A stretch of 17,016 bases of DNA, from the NCBI GenBank assembly GCA_020723935.1, contig DYHY01000012.1, positions 18,860 through 35,875 on the forward strand, given 5' to 3'. Shown here in pieces: positions 5,818 through 12,800 of this stretch; within the stretch, counting starts at the first letter, position 1; the number at the start of each line of letters is the position of its first letter. A model generated the notes under the pieces. That model was not told the origin of the DNA and did no database searches. It saw nothing but the letters and a program-made list of their open reading frames with translations. Origin of the DNA: Candidatus Micrarchaeum sp. (GTDB lineage Archaea; SpSt-1190; DYHY01). A program made the translations under genes and the position numbers.

Positions 5818-6390
5818 TCAGTCGGGCAGCCTCAGCCGCTCGGGCGTCGTCTTATTCACGATGTCCATGAAGCGCCTCGCAAGGGTCCCGCCTCGCGCGT
5901 TCACGCCGAAGACGTCCCTGGAATTTATGTAAAAGTCCACGTGCTCGCCCGTGACGATCGAGAAGGTCTGCGCGGTGACGCCCGCCCCCAGGGCCGTCGT
6001 GAAGCTCACGTTCTCCAGCTCCTTCCTGAGGCGCGCGGCGAGGGGCAGGGCGATGAATATGCGCATCACGTAGTTGTCCATCCCGATCCTCCCGACCCTC
6101 GCGACGCTCGCAGCCTTGATCTCGCCCGCGGGGAGGGCTATCTCCTTTGTCTCCTCCTCGGCCCCGGCGAAGCGCAGGACGACGCCGTCGTCGCTTGCTA
6201 CCATCTCGCCTATCTCGGCCGAGTTGAAAGAATAGATCTTCATGGAGATTTCCTGGGGGACTCCCTGGGGGACTCCCTGCGATGCGCTCTCCGGAGCCGC
6301 GGATTGCCCCGCGTTCCGCGCCGGATGCTCCGGACCCGCTACCGCCACCGAAGGTCCGCCCGTTTCCTCGGCTTCCTCGTTTTGCTTCAT
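5818..6390 (-). CDS. Unrecognised protein with disordered N-terminus (190 residues)
   Basis: I do not recognise the family. From the ATG at 6390, residues 1-48 are low complexity (Glu, Ala, Pro, Gly, Gln) and probably disordered. They include a tandem GVPQGVPQ encoded by a 12-base direct repeat (6253-6276). Residues 50-190 look folded and alternate short strands and helices (MKIYSFNSAEIGEMVASDDG, VMRIFIALPLAARLRKELEN, HVDFYINSRDVFGVNARGG). There are no Cys pairs, nucleotide-binding loops or membrane spans. A GTG at 6402 could also start it, but the TATA-like box at 6412-6420 is centred 26 bases from the ATG at 6390, which fits a leaderless start there. An internal ATG (6243) would give only the folded domain. 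It is convergent with the broken gene ending at 5815. Confidence 0.75.
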   Translation of the reverse strand: MKQNEEAEETGGPSVAVAGPEHPARNAGQSAAPESASQGVPQGVPQEISMKIYSFNSAEIGEMVASDDGVVLRFAGAEEETKEIALPAGEIKAASVARVGRIGMDNYVMRIFIALPLAARLRKELENVSFTTALGAGVTAQTFSIVTGEHVDFYINSRDVFGVNARGGTLARRFMDIVNKTTPERLRLPD

Positions 6391-6411
6391 CAGGCTTATC
6401 ACGCCCCCCCG

Positions 6412-6420
6412 ATTATTTAT
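6412..6420 (-). promoter_or_regulatory. TATA-like box of the leftward gene starting at 6390
   Basis: The minus strand reads ATAAATAAT, centred 26 bases before the ATG at 6390. This decides that start over the GTG at 6402. Confidence 0.5.
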
Positions 6421-6497
6421 GGCCTACACAACGCAAGGCATCGCCGGGAGCGCAATCTCCGAAAACCGCAAATGGCCCTTTCCCGGACTAAGCAAAG

Positions 6498-6508
6498 ATT
6501 TATTATTA
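6498..6508 (+). promoter_or_regulatory. TATA-like box of the nucleotidyltransferase gene
   Basis: ATTTATTATTA centred 28 bases before the ATG at 6531, giving a leaderless transcript. Confidence 0.5.
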
Positions 6509-6530
6509 CGCCATAATACTTGTCTCTCCC

Positions 6531-7670
6531 ATGAGAGCGCTCATACTTGCGGGGGGGTACGGGACGCGCCTGCGGCCTCTCACGCTGGAGATGCCCAAGG
6601 AGCTCCTACCAATAGTTGACAAGCCCGTCATAGAATACCTGCTGGAGAACCTCGCCAAGCACGGCATAAGGGACGTGCACATCTCGGTGAACAACGTCTT
6701 TGCCGAGGCGCTCAGGAAGCACATCGGCGACGGGGCGAGGCTGGGCCTGCGCTCGGTTGATTTCATAGTCGAGAACAGCGGCGGCGAGCACGGGAAGCTG
6801 GGCGCCGTCGGGGCGCTGGAATTCGTGGGAAAGAAGCTTGGGAAGGACGCCGACTACCTGATAGTGGGCGCCGACAACTTCTCCCCTGACTTCGACTTCT
6901 CCGCGATGATGGAATCGCACAAGCGGAGCGGGTGCGGGGTCACGATCGCCCTGCACAAGCTCAAGCAGAAGGAGCTCCTCTCGTTCCTGGGCGTCGCCGA
7001 GATACTCCCGAGCGGCCGCGTCCTGCGCTTCCGCGAGAAGCCCAAGGACCCGGTCTCCGACCTGATATCAACCGCCATCTACATCGTCCACCCTGCGTTC
7101 TTCCACGAGCACGTCCCGGCGTACGTCGAGAAGAAGCGGAAGGAGGGCGTCAAGCCCGACAACCTCGGCGACATCTGGGAGCACATGCTCAAGGCCGGCC
7201 ACCTCATCAACGGTTACGTCTCGACGCAGTTCTGGATGGACATCGGCAAGTCCCAGGGATACCTCCTCGCCCACGCGCACATGATGGAGAAGAACTACGA
7301 GAACCGCGTCGTCATAGACAAGCAGGCGGTCGTCGGGGGGAGCGTTGATGCGCACGGGCCGGTCCTTGTCAGCGCGGAGGCGAGGCTCGGGAAGGGCGTC
7401 GTCCTCGGGCAGTTCACACACATAATGGACGGCGCCGAGGTGGGCGACGGCACGAGCATCGAGAGCTCCCTTGTCTTCCCGAACGCCAAGATCAAGCCCG
7501 GCTGCTTCCTCAGGAACTGCATTGTCCCCAACGGGACGATTGTGCGCGCGGGGACCTTGATAGACGAGGGCTACCAGATAGTGGGCGCCGCCCTTCCGGC
7601 CGCGATCCCCGCCGGGCGCCACGCCTCCGCCGGGAACGGCGGCCACAGGCTTTCCGGAAGCGTCATCTGA
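6531..7670 (+). CDS. Sugar-phosphate nucleotidyltransferase (NDP-sugar pyrophosphorylase)
   Basis: Makes an activated NDP-sugar from an NTP and a sugar 1-phosphate, feeding cell-surface glycan or glycosylation pathways in the cytosol. The 379-residue protein opens with LILAGGYGTRLRPLT (4-18), the NTP-binding signature, followed by PKELLPIVDKPVIEYLL with the catalytic-site lysine K23. VGADNF near residue 113 supplies the metal-binding aspartate, and FREKP is also visible. The C-terminal part from about 255 on has hexapeptide-like repeats (VVGGSVDAHGPVLVSAEARLG), typical of a left-handed beta helix. The sugar and nucleotide cannot be read from sequence. Mannose-1-phosphate guanylyltransferase and glucose-1-phosphate thymidylyltransferase-like enzymes are the nearest types. 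The gene is intact although codons 8-9 lie in a run of seven G. The next, broken gene may start only six bases after its stop. Confidence 0.9.
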   Translation: MRALILAGGYGTRLRPLTLEMPKELLPIVDKPVIEYLLENLAKHGIRDVHISVNNVFAEALRKHIGDGARLGLRSVDFIVENSGGEHGKLGAVGALEFVGKKLGKDADYLIVGADNFSPDFDFSAMMESHKRSGCGVTIALHKLKQKELLSFLGVAEILPSGRVLRFREKPKDPVSDLISTAIYIVHPAFFHEHVPAYVEKKRKEGVKPDNLGDIWEHMLKAGHLINGYVSTQFWMDIGKSQGYLLAHAHMMEKNYENRVVIDKQAVVGGSVDAHGPVLVSAEARLGKGVVLGQFTHIMDGAEVGDGTSIESSLVFPNAKIKPGCFLRNCIVPNGTIVRAGTLIDEGYQIVGAALPAAIPAGRHASAGNGGHRLSGSVI

Positions 7671-7676
7671 TAAGCG

Positions 7677-8312
7677 ATGGCAGCTTCTGCGAAAGCGCCG
7701 ATTCCGGTCGCCCCCTTTCTGAGGTCTTTTCCGCCGGGACGATGGACGAGGCGGCGCATAGCGTCGCCAGGGGGCTTCCCTATTACGGGCGCTTCGTCCA
7801 GCTGCCCGACGATTCCCTAGCGGGAACCCCGCTCCCCGGGCGGTTCGTTGATCACATCTACGGCTCCGAGCTTTCGGCGGTGCCCGCGCGCGATGCGGCG
7901 GCGGGGAGCGCGCGGCTCGTCCTCCCCCTGGAGCGGGGGCTGGACGGCTCGAGGGATTTCTCGGGCGAAGCCGTCGGCCGCTTCTTCTCCGAGCTGGAAC
8001 CAGTCCTCGCGGGCGGGGCTATTCGGCGGTCCTTGAGGAGACAGACCCTCTGCCCGGGTTCCCCGAGCTGGTCTACGCCGTCTCGCGCGGCGGGATCCGC
8101 GTTGCGACGATCCGCGGCTACAGCATCGGGCCCCTGGAGCGGAAATCCGGATGCGTCTGCGTGTCCGTGCCGATGGCCCTCCCGATGCGAGGGACGGCGC
8201 ACCTCCCGGCGCACATCTCCTAGCCCTGGACGCCCTGGCGGAGCTATCCGAAATCTCGGCCGCCGCGGCCGAAACCCTGGCGAAGGGCTACTTGAAGCAC
8301 GACCTCTGCTAG
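7677..8312 (+). pseudogene. Unrecognised gene with two or three -1 frameshifts (about 212 residues if restored)
   Basis: Protein-like sequence passes through three frames. MDEAAHSVARGLPYYGRFVQ runs from 7742 to ELEPVLAGG. After a GGGG run (8015-8018) it continues in the -1 frame as YSAVLEETDPLPGFPELVYA to VPMALPMRG. Near GGG 8191-8193 it shifts -1 again to LALDALAELSEISAAAAETL and ends KGYLKHDLC with TAG at 8310-8312. A further start (ATG 7677, MAASAKAPIPVAPFLRSF) joins the front if one T is added to TTTT at 7727-7730. The ATG at 7677 is six bases past the nucleotidyltransferase stop, which suggests a common transcript. No family was recognised. The C-terminus is an Ala-rich helix. With this many breaks it is probably a pseudogene unless the sequence is poor here. 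Confidence 0.5.
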
Positions 8313-8381
8313 GCCCCCGCGGGCCGGGCGGCATTTTTCCGTAAACTCGCCGACGGTTATCGCAAAAGGCGCCTGGAAAGG

Positions 8382-8387
8382 TTAAAA
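8382..8387 (+). promoter_or_regulatory. TATA-like box of the methyltransferase-like gene
   Basis: TTAAAA centred 25 bases before the ATG at 8409 and 28 before the adjacent ATG at 8412. The 28-base spacing is the one usual in this window, so 8412 may be the real start. Confidence 0.4.
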
Positions 8388-8408
8388 CCCGGGAAAACAT
8401 CCTCTCCT

Positions 8409-9079
8409 ATGATGGGAGGAAAAACGGGGAGGGAGCGGATCTTCGAACTCTTCGAAGAGCTGAAGCGGGAGGCCGCAGAGGCCGGGACGTTCTACCAGCC
8501 GAAGCCCAAGCCCTATCTGGAGGACGTCCTCGCGGAAATCGGCGCGGGCGACAGGGTCCTCCTGATAGGCGGCGGCGAGGAGACGCCGGAATTCCGCGAG
8601 AAGGCGGGCGAAGTCGTGTGCGTCGACAACTACGCCGGCTCCGAGCACGTCAACGTCGTCGCGGACGCCGAGAACGGCGGCCTCGCGGGGCTCGTCGAGG
8701 AGGGGAGCTTCGACGCGGCCGCGATGTTCAACATCGCGGAGATATCCTACGACCCGGTGGGCCTCGCGGAGCAGGCGAACCGCGCCCTCAAGCCCGGCGG
8801 GAAATTCTACTGGGGCGAGATTATGGGGCGAAGCTCATGGGCTACGGGATGATGTACGGCATGCGGCCGGACGGGACCTTCACGTGGGAGGACCTGGACG
8901 CGGAGCTGCTCGCACGAGGCCTCATGAGGTGTGACGCATACGGGGAGGTGTTCTCCTTGGATTCCGCGGGCGGGTTCGCGATACTCGAGAAGGGCGGCTT
9001 CCCCCCGCAGGAGATGCGGCTCGTGAAATACCGCAGCGAGAGGGGGGAAGCGGGCCTCTTCATTGCCAGGAAGGGCTGA
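8409..9079 (+). pseudogene. SAM-dependent methyltransferase-like gene with one -1 frameshift
   Basis: The first part (to about 8828) reads as a class I Rossmann methyltransferase. GDRVLLIGGGEE (47-58) is the SAM-binding motif I, VVCVDNYAGS (69-78) gives the acidic residue after strand 2, FDAAAMFNIAEIS (101-113) is motif IV, and ALKPGGKFYWGE (126-137) is the typical post-motif loop. After GEIMG the frame stops at 8852, while the -1 frame continues as AKLMGYGMMYGMRPDGTFTW to EAGLFIARKG, with TGA at 9077-9079. One extra G in GGGG (8825-8828) restores 223 residues, a usual size. The substrate is unknown. It is convergent with the kinase gene, with one base between the stops. If the truncated form is made it lacks the C-terminal strands of the fold. 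Confidence 0.65.
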
Positions 9080-9080
9080 G

Positions 9081-10130
9081 TCAGAGGTCGAGCTCGTATG
9101 CGAGGAACGCCGCGATGAAGCTGTCCCCGAGGCCCACGCTCGCCTTGAGCTTCCTCGCCTTCCAGGCAGGGGCGATTATGCGCACGATGTCCCCTGAGCA
9201 TTCCGACGAGCAGGGCCCGTCCCTCCGCTCTATCATCCCGTTCTCTATCACGCAGCCCACCTCCTCCCTGCACGGGTCGTGGCCCAGGACCCCCTTCGTC
9301 GCCGCGACGGCGGACGCGAAGCCCGCGGCCTGCTCCTCCAGCTCCTTGGAATAGGGCCAGGCCTTCCTGGAATAGGCGATCTCCACAAAATCCCTGCCGT
9401 GGATTATGACGCGCCCCGCGCCCGTGAGCTTCATGAGCTTGTCTCTCCCCAGCTCCTCAGCCTCTTCCTCGTTGCACCCGAAGCTCGAGAAGCTCCCCCG
9501 CGCCTTCCTTATCGCGCGCAGGGCGAAGGCTTTGGGGCAGGAGCCGAATTCGAGATGCACCGGGACGCCCGCCTTGAGGATTTTCCTCGCGAGGGCCGCG
9601 GGCCCGGAGAAGGATCTGGCGAGATGGATCCCCCCGACGAGCGCGACGCCGACGTTACCGGCACGCAGCTCCGAGGCGGCGCGCCTCTCGAACTTCGGGA
9701 AGATCCTCCCTCCCGCGGCGTCCGGATCGTGGGTCAGTATTGCCCTGTTGTCCCTTTTCGCGCGCAGGAAACCCCCCGCCCGCCATTCCAGGACGATGTG
9801 AACCGCGGGCGGGCCCTCGCTCCCGACGAGCTCGACGTTCCTCGAGAAGAATTTCCTCAGGCGCCCGGAAACGGGGGCGTTGCAGACGGTCGGGACGCCG
9901 AGATTCCCGAACGCGTTCGCGGAATTCCCGGCCTGGCCTCCCAGGCGCATCTTCGCCTTGGCCGGAATCTCCAGGGGCTTGTCCAGGTTAGTTTCGAAGC
10001 CCGTGCCCGCGCGGGCGCAGGACCTTATCTTGTCCTTGATTCTCTTGGGACAGCCGTCGAGGATCTGCTCCGAGAGCATAACTACGGCGTCTATGCAAGA
10101 ATTGGAGAAACAGACGGCTTTGCGGGTCAA
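9081..10130 (-). CDS. ADP-dependent phosphofructokinase/glucokinase-like sugar kinase (short form)
   Basis: Belongs to the ribokinase-like fold. LGGQAGNSANAFGNLG (63-78) is the substrate-side glycine motif, and VGLGDSFIAAF (332-342) holds the catalytic base D336 in the GLGD form. Between them, VHLEFGS followed by GCNEEEAEEL and VIIHGRDFVEI resembles the HFE, N-x-x-E and IHTH-type segments of the archaeal ADP-dependent kinases, which phosphorylate glucose or fructose 6-phosphate in modified glycolysis. At 349 residues it is about 100 shorter than typical members, so a different sugar or nucleoside substrate is possible. A generic PfkB kinase is the alternative. The start is probably a TTG at 10128-10130 that overlaps the stop of the upstream gene (TTGA), implying translational coupling. 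The next in-frame ATG would remove the first strand. Confidence 0.7.
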   Translation of the reverse strand: MTRKAVCFSNSCIDAVVMLSEQILDGCPKRIKDKIRSCARAGTGFETNLDKPLEIPAKAKMRLGGQAGNSANAFGNLGVPTVCNAPVSGRLRKFFSRNVELVGSEGPPAVHIVLEWRAGGFLRAKRDNRAILTHDPDAAGGRIFPKFERRAASELRAGNVGVALVGGIHLARSFSGPAALARKILKAGVPVHLEFGSCPKAFALRAIRKARGSFSSFGCNEEEAEELGRDKLMKLTGAGRVIIHGRDFVEIAYSRKAWPYSKELEEQAAGFASAVAATKGVLGHDPCREEVGCVIENGMIERRDGPCSSECSGDIVRIIAPAWKARKLKASVGLGDSFIAAFLAYELDL

Positions 10131-10486
10131 GGCGCCTTGGCCAGTTCCTCTAGCTCTATCGTCGGCGACGCGTTCTCGACGGCATCGATCTTCGCGTGCG
10201 CGACCGACAGCCAGTTGGAGAATGAATCGTACGCTTTTGCGTACTTCTTCGAGGACGGGCGGTAGAGGTATCCCCGCTCAACGAGCTTCCCGAGGAGCGT
10301 GCGCAGCCACTTCCTGTTCGTGGGCTCCACGTTCAGGGATTTCATGACCTGATTGAGCTTGAATTCCTCCTTCACCTTGAAATTCTTCTTTATGAAGGCG
10401 AGAGCCGCGGCGACCTTGCTGTACTCCGCTTTGTGCGTCGTGAGGCCAAGGTGGTCGAGGACAACCAGCGACGATTCGTCGGCCAT
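10127..10486 (-). CDS. Small winged-helix-like protein of unknown function (119 residues)
   Basis: No family was recognised. Residues 22-80 have the helix pattern of a winged helix: KVAAALAFIKKNF, then FKLNQVMKSLNV, then NRKWLRTLLGKLVERGYLYR with a basic recognition-like helix and a short wing. The C-terminal 35 residues are helical and acidic. There is no Cys. A DNA- or RNA-binding role, for instance a small transcription factor, is an inference from the fold pattern only. It is the first gene of a leftward pair: its TGA overlaps the TTG start of the ADP-dependent kinase gene, so it may regulate or accompany that kinase. A TATA-like box 30 bases upstream supports the ATG at 10486. Confidence 0.8.
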   Translation of the reverse strand: MADESSLVVLDHLGLTTHKAEYSKVAAALAFIKKNFKVKEEFKLNQVMKSLNVEPTNRKWLRTLLGKLVERGYLYRPSSKKYAKAYDSFSNWLSVAHAKIDAVENASPTIELEELAKAP

Positions 10487-10511
10487 AATCTTACTTATAA
10501 AGGGCCAACTT

Positions 10512-10520
10512 GCATATATG
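10512..10520 (-). promoter_or_regulatory. TATA-like box of the winged-helix/kinase operon
   Basis: CATATATGC on the minus strand, centred 30 bases before the ATG at 10486. A second T/A-rich match (10495-10503) lies too close to the start codon to serve that ATG. Confidence 0.45.
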
Positions 10521-10649
10521 TCTTTGTTTCAGCTCCAAAGTGTCAATAACCAAACCGGCTGTTTTGGCCAGATAATGGTCTTATATTTGCTGCAAGGAAT
10601 AGCTCCGGCCCGCCTAGGATTTGCATCCTGCGAACCAGGATTTTGCGGC

Positions 10650-11006
10650 TTACTGGGCCGCGCCTTCTGAAGGCGGCTCCTTTTCCGGCGCCTCGTCGGC
10701 CTGGACGCGCGGCTCCTCGCCCGGGACGGCTTCCCCTTCCTGGTTGAGCGTCACGCCCTCTGCCTCGAATTCCTCATCCCCTTCGGCGAAGATGGGCTTC
10801 TCCTCGCCGACCGCGACGACCGGGATCTTGGAAGGAGTCAGAAGAGATGAGATGTAGCCAGCGATCCTGTTCCTCAGGCGGCGCGTGAGCTTGAGCTCCT
10901 CCAGGGACTTCTTGTTCTGGTCGAAATCCCGCGAGAACTTCTCCGGATATTTCTCGATCATCTTCTTCGCCACGCGCTTGACGAGCAGGATGCGGACTTT
11001 TCCCAT
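10650..11006 (-). CDS. rps17e: Ribosomal protein S17e with long acidic C-terminal extension
   Basis: Small-subunit ribosomal protein found in archaea and eukaryotes. Residues 1-55 match the family clearly: MGKVRILLVKRVAKKMIEKY, then FSRDFDQNKKSLEEL and TRRLRNRIAGYISSLL. Archaeal S17e normally ends soon after this point at about 60-70 residues, but here 118 residues are encoded. The extra 60 are acidic and low complexity (EEFEAEGVTLNQEGEAVPGE, then PEKEPPSEGAAQ), probably disordered. The frame is open and compositionally normal to the TAA, so this does not look like readthrough. It follows rpoK with five bases between them, as one transcript. A frameshift at the end of the core cannot be excluded. 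Confidence 0.9.
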   Translation of the reverse strand: MGKVRILLVKRVAKKMIEKYPEKFSRDFDQNKKSLEELKLTRRLRNRIAGYISSLLTPSKIPVVAVGEEKPIFAEGDEEFEAEGVTLNQEGEAVPGEEPRVQADEAPEKEPPSEGAAQ

Positions 11007-11011
11007 CTTGA

Positions 11012-11248
11012 CTAGAATGCGACCTCCACCCTTTCCGATTCGCCGTCCGGATACGACCTGATGACGAGCATTTTTATCGCGCCGGCTGTGAGCTCCTCGC
11101 GCGCGATCTGCACGGGCTCTATGGACTTGGTCTTCACAAGGATCGGAGCGCCGAGGGACACTTGGAGCGCCCGCGCGCCCAAGATTCTCGCGCGCTCGAA
11201 ACGACTGAGTGCCGACGAAGCCTTGGTTGCCGTGCTTTTCGCTCCCAT
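11012..11248 (-). CDS. rpoK: DNA-directed RNA polymerase subunit K (Rpb6/omega homologue)
   Basis: Small assembly subunit of archaeal RNA polymerase. The 78-residue protein carries the diagnostic segment SRFERARILGARALQVSLGA followed by PILV, then an REELTAGAIKMLVIRSYPDG-type C-terminal strand. Length and motif order match archaeal RpoK. It starts at the ATG at 11248 with a TATA-like box centred about 32 bases upstream, implying a leader of about 5 bases. It ends in TAG, five bases before rps17e, so the two genes are likely co-transcribed. Many archaeal genomes place rpoK among ribosomal and transcription genes, consistent with this pair. Confidence 0.95.
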   Translation of the reverse strand: MGAKSTATKASSALSRFERARILGARALQVSLGAPILVKTKSIEPVQIAREELTAGAIKMLVIRSYPDGESERVEVAF

Positions 11249-11275
11249 CTGGTGAAGCTTCCAGCGAGAAATGGC

Positions 11276-11284
11276 CTTTTTAAG
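11276..11284 (-). promoter_or_regulatory. TATA-like box of the rpoK-rps17e operon
   Basis: The minus strand reads CTTAAAAAGG over this site. The same TTAAAAAGG form precedes the gene starting at 12801, and a close variant precedes L37Ae. Confidence 0.5.
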
Positions 11285-11336
11285 CGTTACCGTGCGCCGC
11301 AGGCCGTCCCGGCGGGATTCTCGGGGGTCTTTTTTC

Positions 11337-11999
11337 TCAGTTGCGGTCCATCACCTTGCGGTAGACCTCTACTATCTCCTTCCCCTCGGGAGGGAGGGCG
11401 AGGCCCGTCCTGTCGAAGACCTCCTTTGCGGTCAGCACGCCCTCGTCGGTCCAGGTGACCTCGTAGCGGAACGCGCTTCCCGCGTCCTTGCCGCCGCGCA
11501 TGCCGGCCTCGACGAGCATCGTCGCCGTCTCCAGGCCCCTGTGGCCGGGCATCTGGTAGCGGAAGAGCTTCTGCGCCTGCGAGGGCGTCCCGAAAGCCTC
11601 GGCGGCCTAGGCTTCCGGCGCGCCGGCATCGAACGGAAGGTAGCGCGTGAGGCTCCGCAGGCCCATGACTTCCACCGACGGGTCGAACTTGACGTACGCG
11701 ACCCTGCCGCCCTTGGAGACGCGCACGTCGCCGTTGGTCCACGCCACGCCCGCCGCGCGGAGGAGGCTCGCCTCCATTATCGCCCGGTACTGCTCGACGT
11801 TTGGGTGCTTGTAGAAGCTTTCGAAGAGCCTGGCCGGCCTCGGGAAGGAATGCACTTCGCCGGCCTGCGCAGCGGCGAACGAGGCGTTGTGATATGAGCT
11901 CCTCGCCTTGTGCGCGAGGTTCAGGAGGACGTGCGCGGGTGCGCGCTCCTCGACCGCCTTTGCGAAATCCCTCTCCGTCTCATTTCTCGAAATCCGCAC
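11337..11999 (-). pseudogene. Unrecognised gene with one in-frame TAG (codon 131 of 220)
   Basis: From a GTG at 11999 the frame gives 130 residues starting with a basic, charged segment (RISRNETERDFAKAVEERAP) and ending LPFDAGAPEA. TAG follows at 11607-11609, and the same frame then continues AAEAFGTPSQAQKLFRYQMP through EVTWTDEGVLTAKEVFDRTG to VEVYRKVMDRN, stopping at 11337. Both halves have the codon bias of real genes. A CAG-to-TAG change would explain the break. No frameshift is needed. No family was recognised and there are no metal or nucleotide motifs. It lies upstream of rpoK on the same strand, but rpoK has its own promoter. Readthrough at TAG is possible, but TAG is a regular stop in this genome. 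Confidence 0.5.
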
Positions 12000-12302
12000 G
12001 CGCCACCAATCCGGGTTCCCCGGTCGAGGGCTGCGGCCGCTGCCTTGTAATATTCGCCCTTTTTCCGTGCCGCCGGAGTGGCGCCGATGAAGCCCTTTGA
12101 GGCTTCGCCTTGATCAAGCTCTCCAGAGGCCCGCCATCGGCGCGACGAGGCTCGCGCCCCGCCCTCGTCCGGAACCGCGGGGTCCTGCCCCCCTGTTCTG
12201 CGCCGTTCCTGACCCCCGCAATTGTGCCCGTCCCTCAGGACGGGCCTGCGCCCAAGTTATTGCTCGCGCTGCCTGGAGAATCTTGCGCGTATGTTCCGCC
12301 GA
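12000..12302. other. Gene-free GC-rich block with four tandem hairpins
   Basis: No convincing protein gene fills this gap. It holds four successive inverted repeats. Arms 12089-12094 and 12101-12106 give 6 pairs, extended by GGCG/CGCC outside. Arms 12139-12145 and 12152-12158 give 7 pairs. Arms 12177-12184 and 12211-12219 give 8 pairs with one bulged C. Arms 12227-12233 and 12238-12244 give 7 pairs with a CTCA loop. A structured RNA on either strand, or a 3' untranslated region of sepF read leftwards, would fit. I found no tRNA, RNase P or SRP signature. An AT-rich spot at about 12046-12056 may be the promoter of the leftward gene starting at 11999. Confidence 0.35.
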
Positions 12303-12680
12303 CTAGACGCGCTCAAGGCCCACCATCGGCGGGACGAGGATCACCCAGTTGTCGTCAATGGCGGCGAGGTCCGCCCCGGTTGCGGCGCAGTGCGTCTTGA
12401 ACCGATTTATCGCCCGCTTGAGCTCCGTCATATCCTTCTCCTTGAGGGGCGCTATCTTCACAAGGAGGATCCTATGCGAGCTCCTCAGGGATTCGAGTAT
12501 CCCCTCCGTGTCCTGGAACTTCTCCAAGGTCACGACCTGCAGGGCCATTTTCCCCTTCTCGCCGGACCTGTCCTTGACGTCTATCTGGACGACCGGAGGC
12601 TTTGCCGGCGCCTTCTTATTGTCGCCCTTCGACTTACCTGTGAACCTCTCGAACATTGCCTTGATGTGTTTCACGACCAT
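12303..12680 (-). CDS. sepF: SepF, membrane anchor of the FtsZ division ring
   Basis: Archaeal SepF tethers FtsZ to the membrane at mid-cell. The 125-residue protein starts with MVVKHIKAMFERFTGK, an amphipathic helix like the membrane-targeting segment of SepF. A Lys/Ala/Pro-rich linker (16-30) follows, then the SepF/DUF552 domain (about 47-125). That domain contains MALQVVTLEKFQDTEGILES, ILLVKIAPLKEKDMTELKRA and a final strand VILVPP, with the expected beta-alpha-beta order. The length is normal. The ATG at 12680 is preceded by a TATA-like CTTAAATAA (about 12722-12731), leaving a leader of about 20 bases. It is divergent from a broken gene at 12801. No ftsZ lies in the window. It ends in TAG. 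Confidence 0.85.
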   Translation of the reverse strand: MVVKHIKAMFERFTGKSKGDNKKAPAKPPVVQIDVKDRSGEKGKMALQVVTLEKFQDTEGILESLRSSHRILLVKIAPLKEKDMTELKRAINRFKTHCAATGADLAAIDDNWVILVPPMVGLERV

Positions 12681-12766
12681 TGCTTACAATTGCACCAGCG
12701 GCAGTGAAACATCTTCGGTTATTTAAGACTTTATCCCCCCGCGCGGGGCCCTCCAGCGATGAATTG

Positions 12767-12773
12767 TTAAAAA
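12767..12773 (+). promoter_or_regulatory. TATA-like box of the gene starting at 12801
   Basis: TTAAAAA followed by GGCGCC, centred 31 bases before the ATG at 12801. An intact promoter in front of a broken gene suggests that the damage is recent, or that the gene is still expressed. Confidence 0.45.
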
Positions 12774-12800
12774 GGCGCCCCGGCGCCGCGCAAGGCAGGG

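Noticed and set aside
6253-6276. Tandem 12-base direct repeat as a mobile-element or CRISPR trace
   Set aside because: Only two copies, in frame, encoding GVPQGVPQ in a disordered region. Simple local duplication is enough.
5440-6516. 358-codon rightward frame over the 5265 and 5818 genes
   Set aside because: It spans the end of one gene and the whole of an oppositely oriented one with its own promoter. Its sequence is Arg/Gly/Pro-rich without fold pattern.
9279-10265. Long rightward frame antisense to the kinase gene
   Set aside because: The opposite strand encodes a recognisable kinase with conserved motifs. This frame is Gly/Pro/Arg-rich shadow sequence.
10520-10649. tRNA-like or box C/D RNA in the gap after rps17e
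   Set aside because: There is an AGGAT/ATCCT hairpin at 10616-10629 and a GGTTCG word on the minus strand, but no cloverleaf or paired C and D boxes could be built.
4259-12000. TAG read as an amino acid (pyrrolysine or recoding)
   Set aside because: TAG is the terminal stop of the genes for the 559-residue protein, RpoK, SepF, DHH phosphoesterase, prefoldin beta and the Hsp20-like protein at the expected family lengths, so general recoding is unlikely. No Pyl genes are in the window.
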